From Pseudomonadota bacterium (lineage in GTDB: Bacteria; Pseudomonadota; Gammaproteobacteria; Burkholderiales; Burkholderiaceae): a stretch of 20,581 bases of DNA. A model generated the notes under the pieces. That model was not told where the DNA came from, ran no database searches, and saw only the letters and a program-made list of their open reading frames with translations. The translations under genes and the position numbers were made by a program. The stretch covers positions 1 to 20,581 of the forward strand of contig JAJXUC010000061.1 in the NCBI GenBank assembly GCA_021783435.1, given 5' to 3'. Below are positions 14,414 through 20,581 of the stretch, piece by piece; position 1 is the stretch's first letter; every line of letters begins with the position of its first letter.

Positions 14414-15316
14414 TTGAAATTACTTTATAGCATGACCGGTTATGCCGAAGTTGGCGAAACTGTCGATGTCGCTCATCCGCCACTCACGGTGCGCCTGGAA
14501 CTGCGCAGCGTGAACAGTCGCTTCCTGGATCTCCAGTTCCGGCTACCCGACGAGCTGCGCACGAGCGAAGCCGCGATACGCGCCACACTGGTCCGCCATC
14601 TACATCGAGGCAAGGTGGAGTGTCGCGTCAACCTCGACGAGGCGCAGTCCGCGCAGGCATTACCCGATCTGCAACTGGTGGAACCGCTCCTGCAGGCGGA
14701 AGCCGTCTTGTTGCAGCGCGCCCCGCATCTGCGCGCCTTGTCCGTGGCCGACGTGTGGCGGCTGAGTTCGGCACAGCAGCAACGTCGGGTCGATCCGGCC
14801 GCGCTCGCGCTTGCCGTGCAGCGGGCGGCAGATGCCGCGCTCCAGGCCTTGCAGGCGGCGCGATCAAGCGAAGGCGATCGTCTTCGCGGGTTCCTGCTGG
14901 ATCGCTGCGCCCAATTGGAGCAGTGGGCGCAGGCTGCAGAACAACTTGTGCCGCAGGCCGTCGCCCGCCAGCAGGAGCGCTTCCTTGCCCGCTGGAAAGA
15001 CGCCCTGCAGGCGCTTGGCGGCAATCCGAATCCCGACGTGGTGCACGAGCGCCTCTTGCAGGAAACTGCGGCCTTCGCCCTGCGGGTCGACGTGGCCGAG
15101 GAGGTCAGCCGCCTACAATCGCATTTGAACGCTATATGCAAGGTGCTCGACGATGGGGGCGAAGTCGGTAAACGCCTGGATTTCCTGATCCAGGAACTGC
15201 ACCGCGAAGCGAACACTCTGGGTTCCAAGTCCGCCGTGCTGGAGCTCAGTGAATTGGCCGTCCAGATGAAGGTCTGCATCGAGCAAATGCGCGAACAGGT
15301 GCAGAACCTCGAATAG
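14414..15316 (+). CDS. yicC: YicC-family endoribonuclease
   Basis: A 300-residue product. YicC-family proteins are endoribonucleases linked to sRNA and mRNA decay. The N-terminus LYSMTGYAEV matches the family's SMTGYA start, followed by LELRSVNSRFLDLQFRLPDELR (a conserved region) and, at the C-terminus, EVSRLQSHLNAI, DDGGEVGKRLDFLIQELHREANTLGSKS, typical DUF1732. The start is TTG 14414 with GGGAG 6 bp upstream, placing five residues before SMTGYA, as in known members; the internal ATG at 14432 would cut into that motif. First of the plus-strand series yicC-gmk-rpoZ-spoT. Confidence 0.92.
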   Translation: MKLLYSMTGYAEVGETVDVAHPPLTVRLELRSVNSRFLDLQFRLPDELRTSEAAIRATLVRHLHRGKVECRVNLDEAQSAQALPDLQLVEPLLQAEAVLLQRAPHLRALSVADVWRLSSAQQQRRVDPAALALAVQRAADAALQALQAARSSEGDRLRGFLLDRCAQLEQWAQAAEQLVPQAVARQQERFLARWKDALQALGGNPNPDVVHERLLQETAAFALRVDVAEEVSRLQSHLNAICKVLDDGGEVGKRLDFLIQELHREANTLGSKSAVLELSELAVQMKVCIEQMREQVQNLE

Positions 15317-15366
15317 CACACCCCGGCGCAACCCGTATCGCCAAGAGCGGGTCTCGCCCCAGCCGT

Positions 15367-15384
15367 TGCATGCCTGGGCATGCA
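15367..15384 (+). repeat. Palindrome between yicC and gmk
   Basis: TGCATGCC (15367-15374) and GGCATGCA (15377-15384) form an 8-bp inverted repeat with 2-nt centre, so as RNA a 7-bp stem with a 4-nt loop. There is no T tract, so it is not an evident terminator; it could be an operator or processing site in the 105-bp gap between the two genes. Confidence 0.4.
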
Positions 15385-15421
15385 GCAATTCTTCTCCAAC
15401 CCCTAGCCGACATCACAGCGC

Positions 15422-16042
15422 ATGGACTTCCCGGGCAATTTGTTCGTCGTCGCAGCCCCGAGCGGGGCCGGCAAATCCAGCCTGGTGCAGGAACTGCTCT
15501 CCAGGGATGCGGGCATCCAGCTGTCCGTTTCCTACACCACCCGTGCCCCACGCGGCCAGGAACAGGATGGTCGTGAGTATCTATTCATCAACCGTGCCGA
15601 ATTCGAGAAGCGCATCAAAGCCGGTGATTTTCTCGAATGGGCCGAGGTTCACGGCAATCTCTACGGCACTTCGCGACATTGGCTGCAGGAACGCATGACC
15701 CAGGGCGTGGATGTGATGCTGGAAATCGACTGGCAGGGCGCCGAACAGGTCAAGCAGCAGTTCAGCAACGCGGTCAGCGTCTATATCCTGCCGCCGTCTT
15801 ACGAGGAGCTGGAGGCGCGCCTGATGCGCCGCGGCGAAGATGCCGCCGAGGTCATTGTGCGGCGGCTGCGCGACGCCCGCGTGGAAACCCCGCATGCCTC
15901 GACCTTCGACTTTATAATCGTCAACCACGATTTCTCGCAGGCGCTGTGCGACTTGCAGGCTGTCGTAGCGGCGCAAAGACTGCGCTACGCCGCCCAGCGC
16001 CGAGCCCACCCCGAAGTGTTCAAAGCACTCGGAATCCTTTGA
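15422..16042 (+). CDS. gmk: Guanylate kinase
   Basis: A 206-residue enzyme converting GMP to GDP with ATP. P-loop [11 protein letters not shown] (11-21), GMP-binding [32 protein letters not shown] and [12 protein letters not shown], with the lid residues [19 protein letters not shown]. All are standard for bacterial Gmk. The start has a weak RBS but matches the usual N-terminus. In many betaproteobacteria and gammaproteobacteria gmk is followed by rpoZ and spoT, as here. Confidence 0.97.
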   Translation: MDFPGNLFVVAAPSGAGKSSLVQELLSRDAGIQLSVSYTTRAPRGQEQDGREYLFINRAEFEKRIKAGDFLEWAEVHGNLYGTSRHWLQERMTQGVDVMLEIDWQGAEQVKQQFSNAVSVYILPPSYEELEARLMRRGEDAAEVIVRRLRDARVETPHASTFDFIIVNHDFSQALCDLQAVVAAQRLRYAAQRRAHPEVFKALGIL

Positions 16043-16073
16043 GCCCCGAGCTCAGATATTCACTGGAATTGCC

Positions 16074-16277
16074 ATGGCCCGTATCACCGTCGAAGATTGT
16101 CTGGAAAAAATTCCGAATCGCTTCCAACTCGTGCTGGCGGCAACCTACCGCGCACGCATGCTGGCGCAGGGCCATACCCCCAAAATCGAAACCCGCGACA
16201 AGCCCGTGGTCACCGCATTGCGGGAAATCGCCGCCGGCCAAATCGGCATTGAAATGCTCAAACGCGTACCCGCGTGA
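16074..16277 (+). CDS. rpoZ: RNA polymerase omega subunit
   Basis: A 67-residue protein with the conserved [20 protein letters not shown] and [10 protein letters not shown] helices and [13 protein letters not shown]. Omega helps fold and assemble the beta' subunit and forms part of a ppGpp-binding site, which suits its place beside spoT. It lies 31 bp after gmk and 50 bp before spoT. Length is somewhat shorter than in E. coli (91) but usual for betaproteobacteria. Confidence 0.96.
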   Translation: MARITVEDCLEKIPNRFQLVLAATYRARMLAQGHTPKIETRDKPVVTALREIAAGQIGIEMLKRVPA

Positions 16278-16327
16278 ACGGCTCCTGACCTCTCCCGGGT
16301 ACGCGGCGCTCCTGATGGCCTGACATC

Positions 16328-18703
16328 ATGCAAAGCCGCACACCCGCAACAGGCAGCAGTCACCCCCCCCGCAACCGACCTGTGGTGCGGCGCAAGCCTG
16401 CGCCAAAGGGGGATGGGACCGATGGCGGCATATCGGCACATGCTGCCGCGGCAAATCCCGCCGACAAACACGCGGCCGTCAGCTTGGCGGTTTTGCTGGA
16501 CAAGCTCTCCAGCTACCTCCCCGCTGCCGATCTGCAACTCATCCGCAGCGCGTACCGCTTTGCTGACGCTGCGCATCTGGGTCAGTACCGCGCCAGCGGC
16601 GAGCCGTATATCTCACATCCGGTGGCGGTTGCGGAAATCTGCGCCGAATGGAAGCTCGACACCCAGGCGCTGATGGCTGCGCTGCTGCACGACACGGCAG
16701 AGGACAAGGGCATCACCCAGGTCGAGTTGATGGAACACTTCGGCCCCACCGTGGCGATTCTGGTGGATGGCCTGACGAAACTCGACAAGATTCAATTTTC
16801 CAGCCGCGAGGAAAACCAGGCGGAGAGCTTCCGCAAAATGCTGCTGGCCATGGCGCGCGATATTCGCGTCATTCTGATCAAGCTCGCCGACCGCCTCCAC
16901 AACATGCGCACGCTGGGCGCGATGGCGGCGGATAAGCGCCGCCGCATCGCCACCGAAACCATGGACATCTACGCGCCCATCGCGTACCGGCTCGGCCTCA
17001 ATCAGGTTTACCGCGAACTGCAGGATCTCGGTTTCCAGCATGGCCATCCCATGCGTCATGCCGTCCTCAGCCAGGCGCTGAAAGTGGCGCGAGGCAACCG
17101 GCGCGACCTGGTCGACAAGATTCTCGCCGCAACCACCAACTCGTTCGCCGAGGCCGGAATCCCGGCGCAGTTGCATGGCCGCGAGAAGACGCTCTATTCG
17201 ATCTACAGCAAGATGCAGCGCAAACACCGCTCGTTTGCGCACGTGCAGGATATTTTCGGATTTCGCGTCATCGTCCCCGAGGTGCTCGACTGCTACCGCG
17301 CCCTCGGCGTGCTGCATGCGCAATACAAGCCCATGCCGGGCAAATTCGAGGATTTCATCGCCATCCCCAAGCTCAATGGCTACCAGTCGTTGCACACCAC
17401 GCTGATCGGCCCCACGGGTGCGCCGGTGGAGTTCCAGATTCGCACCGAGGCCATGCACAGGGTCGCCGAAAGCGGCGTGGCCGCGCACTGGCTGTACAAG
17501 ACCTCGAACGGGGCCGAGGCCATCGCGCAGGTCAGCACGGCTGCCTGGCTGCAATCCCTGCTCGACATCCAGAACGAGAACCGGGATGCGGCCGAATTCA
17601 TCGAGACCGTCAAGGTCGACCTCGCGCCCGACGCCGTCTATGTCTTCACGCCGAAGTCGCGCATCCTGGCCTTGCCGCGGGGCGCCACGCCGGTGGATTT
17701 TTCCTATGCCATCCACACGGCCCTGGGCAATCAGACCGTGGCCGCGAAAGTCAACGGCGAACTCGTACCGCTGCGGACCGAACTGCATAGCGGCGACGTG
17801 GTGGAAATCGTCACGGCCCCGCACTCCCGGCCCAATCCCAATTGGTTGACCTTCGTGCGGACCGGGCGCGCGCGCTCGAAAATCCGGCATGAGCTCAAGG
17901 TCTCTCAGCAGGCCGAGTCGCAAGATCTCGGCAAGCGTCTGCTCAGTCGCGCCTTGAACCAGGAAGGCCTTCAGATTGAAGGCCTGGGTCCCGCTGAATG
18001 GAACCGCTTGCTGCACTGGAGCGGGAGCAGGAGCCAGGAAGAATTGTTTGCCGATATTGGCCTGGGCAAACGGGTGGCCGAGATCGTGGCCAAACGCGTG
18101 CAACTCGTGCATGGCAACGGCCAAGCCAAACCGCCACGCCAGACCGACGAAGGGGACGCGACGGTAGCGCAGGATCTCACTTCAGGCGGCGCTTCAGCCG
18201 CGATGGCCAGCGCGCAAGCCACCGCAGATGCACCCGCACGCGGCGCTCTGCAATTGGAGGGCACCGAGGGCGCCTCGGTGCACTATGCCGATTGCTGCCG
18301 CCCGATTCCGGGTGACGCCGTGCTGGGTTATCTCGGCAAGGGCGAAGGCCTCACGGTGCATCTGCAAGACTGCCCGCAGGCCCGGCGCCTGTTCCAGAAG
18401 CATCCGCAAAGCTGGATCGATCTCATCTGGTCTGCCTCGGTCACCGGGCTCTACCAGGTGGGGTTGTCGGTCTTCGTCAGCAACGGCAAGGGCGTGCTCG
18501 CCAAGCTGGCCTCGGCCATCAGCGAACACGATGCCGACATCATCCACGTCACGATGGATGACGATTCCGGGCAACCCACCATCGAACTTCGCTTCATCCT
18601 TGCGGTTCGGGACCGCAAGCACCTCGCCGACATCCTGCGCGCGGTGCGCTCCCACAAGTTCGTCACGCGTGCCGCGCGCATCAAGCCGCGCCACAGTGCG
18701 TGA
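16328..18703 (+). CDS. spoT: Bifunctional (p)ppGpp synthase/hydrolase (RelA/SpoT family)
   Basis: A 791-residue RSH enzyme. The HD hydrolase domain is intact (H97 in YISHPVA, H121-D122 in LLHDTAED, KLADRLHNMRTL at 185-195), so it can degrade (p)ppGpp. The synthetase domain follows (GREKTLYSIYSKM 284-296, DIFGFRVIV 308-316, NGYQSLHT 350-357, VEFQIRT). Then come a TGS domain (VYVFTPKSRILALPRGATPVDFSY from 437) and a C-terminal ACT domain (about 710-791). The N-terminus has about 50 extra Pro/Arg-rich residues before the HD domain. Intact HD, rpoZ-adjacent position and gene order identify SpoT rather than RelA. It converges on greB with 6 bp between stops. Confidence 0.96.
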   Translation: MQSRTPATGSSHPPRNRPVVRRKPAPKGDGTDGGISAHAAAANPADKHAAVSLAVLLDKLSSYLPAADLQLIRSAYRFADAAHLGQYRASGEPYISHPVAVAEICAEWKLDTQALMAALLHDTAEDKGITQVELMEHFGPTVAILVDGLTKLDKIQFSSREENQAESFRKMLLAMARDIRVILIKLADRLHNMRTLGAMAADKRRRIATETMDIYAPIAYRLGLNQVYRELQDLGFQHGHPMRHAVLSQALKVARGNRRDLVDKILAATTNSFAEAGIPAQLHGREKTLYSIYSKMQRKHRSFAHVQDIFGFRVIVPEVLDCYRALGVLHAQYKPMPGKFEDFIAIPKLNGYQSLHTTLIGPTGAPVEFQIRTEAMHRVAESGVAAHWLYKTSNGAEAIAQVSTAAWLQSLLDIQNENRDAAEFIETVKVDLAPDAVYVFTPKSRILALPRGATPVDFSYAIHTALGNQTVAAKVNGELVPLRTELHSGDVVEIVTAPHSRPNPNWLTFVRTGRARSKIRHELKVSQQAESQDLGKRLLSRALNQEGLQIEGLGPAEWNRLLHWSGSRSQEELFADIGLGKRVAEIVAKRVQLVHGNGQAKPPRQTDEGDATVAQDLTSGGASAAMASAQATADAPARGALQLEGTEGASVHYADCCRPIPGDAVLGYLGKGEGLTVHLQDCPQARRLFQKHPQSWIDLIWSASVTGLYQVGLSVFVSNGKGVLAKLASAISEHDADIIHVTMDDDSGQPTIELRFILAVRDRKHLADILRAVRSHKFVTRAARIKPRHSA

Positions 18704-18709
18704 TGGCGC

Positions 18710-19276
18710 TCAAGCTCCGGGCGCCGGATAGCGGACTTCGAGAATCTCCAACTGCAAGACACCGCCGGGCACCGGCAGGCTGACGACGTCGCCTTCATGG
18801 GCCTTGAGCATGGCGCGCGCCACCGGCGACACCCAACTGATGTGTCCGCGCTCCAGATCGACCTCATCGGCTCCGACGATGGTCACCAGGCGCTGGGCGC
18901 CGTTGTCCTCGGCGTAACGCACCGTGGCGCCGAAGAAAACCTGGGTGTTGCCATGCTGGCGCGACGGGTCGACCACTTCGGCGAGATCGAGCCGCTTGGT
19001 GAGAAAACGAATGCGCCGATCGATCTCGCGCAAGCGCTTTTTCCCATAGATGTAATCACCGTTCTCGGAGCGGTCGCCATTCGATGCGGCCCATGACACG
19101 ATCTCGACCACTTTCGGGCGTTCGACCTCGATCAAAGCCTTGAGTTCGTCACGCAGGCGCGCATAGCCGCTTGGGGTGATGTAGTTCTTGCTGCCGGCCG
19201 GAAGATCCGGCAGTCTGACCTCATCCCCATCGTCCTGTTCGGCTGAGGAGTCTTCGCGCGTAAATGCCTTGTTCAT
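18710..19276 (-). CDS. greB: Transcription elongation factor GreB
   Basis: A 188-residue factor that enters the RNA polymerase secondary channel and stimulates transcript cleavage to rescue backtracked complexes. The coiled-coil tip reads WAASNGDRSENGDYIYGKKRLREIDRRI, starting at residue 62, with the catalytic acidic D68 and E71 region and the YGK of GreB rather than GreA. The C-terminal FKBP-like domain follows (VRYAEDNGAQRLVTIVG, ISWVSPVARAML, GDVVSLPVPGG). A 30-residue acidic leader precedes NYITPSGYARL; ATG 19276 is the likely start, RBS weak. Confidence 0.93.
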   Translation of the reverse strand: MNKAFTREDSSAEQDDGDEVRLPDLPAGSKNYITPSGYARLRDELKALIEVERPKVVEIVSWAASNGDRSENGDYIYGKKRLREIDRRIRFLTKRLDLAEVVDPSRQHGNTQVFFGATVRYAEDNGAQRLVTIVGADEVDLERGHISWVSPVARAMLKAHEGDVVSLPVPGGVLQLEILEVRYPAPGA

Positions 19277-19315
19277 GAGGTTTGGGGCCGGCGACGTAGG
19301 CCTCGTTGCGGATCG

Positions 19316-19343
19316 AAAATAAAAAAACGCCCGAACCGGGCGT
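19316..19343 (-). terminator. Intrinsic terminator of the binding-protein gene
   Basis: A 7-bp perfect stem (ACGCCCG 19327-19333, CGGGCGT 19337-19343) with a 3-nt loop is followed on the minus strand by a T-rich tract (TTTTTTTATTTT, 19315-19326). It lies 67 bp beyond the stop of the binding-protein gene and insulates greB. Confidence 0.88.
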
Positions 19344-19348
19344 TTCGT

Positions 19349-19401
19349 TTGAAGTGGCAAGCTTCAACGCGCAGCAAGCCGGTTGCCCGGTTTGCTGCGC
19401 G
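19349..19401 (-). repeat. Two further hairpins between the binding-protein stop and its terminator
   Basis: A near-perfect 15-bp stem (19368-19382 with 19387-19401, one G-T wobble, 4-nt loop TTGC) begins 8 bp after the stop. A 6-bp hairpin (TTGAAG 19349-19354, CTTCAA 19362-19367) follows. Such 3' structures often protect mRNA from exonucleases; here that role is inference. Confidence 0.75.
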
Positions 19402-19409
19402 CCGAGTCG

Positions 19410-20546
19410 TTACTTCACTTGTTCAACGGCGACAACCTTCTTCTCGCCACCCTCGAACTTCGAGATGGTGATCGACGGATCGGCAAGGTTGCCGTTGGCC
19501 AGGAAGTGAATCTTGTTCTTGGTCACACCGTTGTAGTCGATGTTTTGAACGTATGGCAGATACTTCTTCGGATCGGTCGACTTGGCCTTTTCCATCGCCT
19601 TGGCCAGCACCATCGTCGCATCATAAGAATAAGGCGAATAGATCTGGAAGGCCTTGGCGCCGAATTCGGCGTCGTAGCGCTTCTTCCAGGCCTCGCCGCC
19701 AGGCATCTTGTCGAGCGGGGAGCCGCCTTCTGCGCACACCGTGCCGTTGACCGCGTCGCCACCCAGCTTCGCCAAATCAGGCGCGCAGATGCCGTCGCCG
19801 CCCATCAGGGTGGCCTTGATGCCAAGTTGCTTCAACTGGCGCGCCAGCGGCCCTGCCTGGGTGTACATGCCACCGTAGAAAATCACGTCCGGGTTGGTCG
19901 ACTTGATCTTGGTCAGAATGGCGGAGAAGTCGGTCGCCTTGTCGTTGGTGTACTCGCGGTCCAACACCTTCAAACCGTCCTTCTTCGCCGTCGCGGCGAA
20001 CACATCGGCCACGCCCTGGCCATAGGCGGTACGGTCATCGATCACGGCCACGGTCTTGGCCTTCAATTCCTTCTTGGCGTAATTTGCCAGGCCGGCGCCA
20101 AGGGCGTTGTCGTTGGCAATGATGCGGAAGAAGGTCTTGAAGCCCTGCTCGGCGATCTTGGGATCGGTGGATGAGGGCGTGATGTTGGGAATGCCGGCGT
20201 TGTTGTAGATGCGCGAGGCCGGGAAGGTGCAACCAGAGTTCAGGTGGCCGACGACGCCATTGACCTTTTCATCGACGAATTTCTGCGCAACCGAAGTCGC
20301 TTGCTTGGGGTCGGCCTGATCGTCCTGGGCGTCCACCTTCCAAATGACTTTCTTACCACCGATCATGACGTTTTGCTTGTTCAGATCGTTGATGGCCATG
20401 CGCACGCCGTTGGTGTTGTCCTGGCCAAACGCGGCCTGAGGACCGGACATGGGTGCCGCACTGCCGATCACCACGGTGACGTCGTCAGCCGCGTAAGCCG
20501 TACCAATTGCCAGGGACAAGCCCAGAAGGGCATATTTCAGCTTCAT
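19410..20546 (-). CDS. Branched-chain amino-acid ABC transporter substrate-binding protein (LivJ/LivK type)
   Basis: A 378-residue periplasmic binding protein. Signal peptide MKLKYALLGLSLAIGTAYA is cleaved before ADDVTVVIGSAAPMSGPQAA, the family's typical first strand with ligand-binding loop. Later motifs are WKVDAQDDQADPKQATSVAQK, NGVVGHLNSGCTFPAS, PNITPSSTDP, TVAVIDDRTAYGQG and DVIFYGGMYTQAGPLARQ. It delivers leucine, isoleucine, valine or related ligands to an ABC permease; no permease genes are in the window. GGAGG 7 bp upstream fixes the start. Substrate cannot be narrowed by eye; the strong terminator suggests a monocistronic, abundant transcript. Confidence 0.94.
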   Translation of the reverse strand: MKLKYALLGLSLAIGTAYAADDVTVVIGSAAPMSGPQAAFGQDNTNGVRMAINDLNKQNVMIGGKKVIWKVDAQDDQADPKQATSVAQKFVDEKVNGVVGHLNSGCTFPASRIYNNAGIPNITPSSTDPKIAEQGFKTFFRIIANDNALGAGLANYAKKELKAKTVAVIDDRTAYGQGVADVFAATAKKDGLKVLDREYTNDKATDFSAILTKIKSTNPDVIFYGGMYTQAGPLARQLKQLGIKATLMGGDGICAPDLAKLGGDAVNGTVCAEGGSPLDKMPGGEAWKKRYDAEFGAKAFQIYSPYSYDATMVLAKAMEKAKSTDPKKYLPYVQNIDYNGVTKNKIHFLANGNLADPSITISKFEGGEKKVVAVEQVK

Positions 20547-20581
20547 GAATGAGCCTCCAAAAAGGATATAAAAGTTGCTTT

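Noticed and set aside
16613..18124. 503-codon open frame antisense to spoT
   Set aside because: It mirrors the codon structure of a high-GC gene on the other strand; the sense frame has all RSH motifs and the antisense product matches nothing.
19383..20174. 263-codon open frame antisense to the binding-protein gene
   Set aside because: Shadow of a strongly supported gene; it also runs through the 3' hairpins.

Overview
This is GC-rich bacterial DNA, most likely from a betaproteobacterium of the order Burkholderiales. The call rests on gene content and order (yicC-gmk-rpoZ-spoT facing a kinase/phosphatase/rph/rdgB/hemW operon, then greB and a branched-chain amino-acid binding protein). I cannot fix the genus from sequence reading alone.

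The left 9.5 kb (about 237-9500) is a compact integrated element in the 3' end of a tRNA-Ser(UGA) gene. An 18-bp direct repeat marks both ends: one copy is the true tRNA 3' end (9483-9500), the other lies 9.25 kb away (237-254). From left to right the element holds a DUF4102-type tyrosine integrase with a terminator; an AlpA-type regulator; a 17-codon coupled micro-ORF; a CHC2 zinc-finger primase-like protein; a TOPRIM/DUF3987 primase-helicase-like protein; three small genes ending in an SSB-like OB-fold protein (start/stop overlaps throughout, so one translationally coupled operon); a small gene that looks frameshifted; a multi-pass membrane protein and a small exported Gln-rich protein; and, against the tRNA, a sirtuin (Sir2) followed by a SLOG / molybdenum-carrier-like protein with an unrecognised N-terminal domain. 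I see no phage structural, conjugation, IS or CRISPR genes, so it resembles a satellite-type or mobilisable mini-island with its own replication module. A near-identical 23-bp repeat lies just inside each end, and one copy includes the integrase ribosome-binding site. At the extreme left edge the first 14 codons of what looks like a second integrase run leftward, suggesting tandem islands at this tRNA.

The right 11 kb is ordinary chromosome. On the minus strand lie a Ser/Thr kinase, a PP2C phosphatase, rph (RNase PH), rdgB (dITP/XTP pyrophosphatase), hemW (heme chaperone) and then the tRNA-Ser, tightly packed with 4-bp overlaps at three junctions. Divergently on the plus strand are yicC, gmk, rpoZ and spoT (RNA decay, GMP phosphorylation, RNA polymerase omega, ppGpp metabolism). 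spoT converges on greB (minus), and a branched-chain amino-acid ABC transporter binding protein (minus) closes the window, followed by three consecutive hairpins of which the last is a clear intrinsic terminator.

The most interesting material is the Sir2-SLOG pair as island cargo, the arm-site-like repeats shared by the element ends (with a related motif before the neighbouring integrase), the apparently frameshifted small gene, and the coupled 17-codon ORF.
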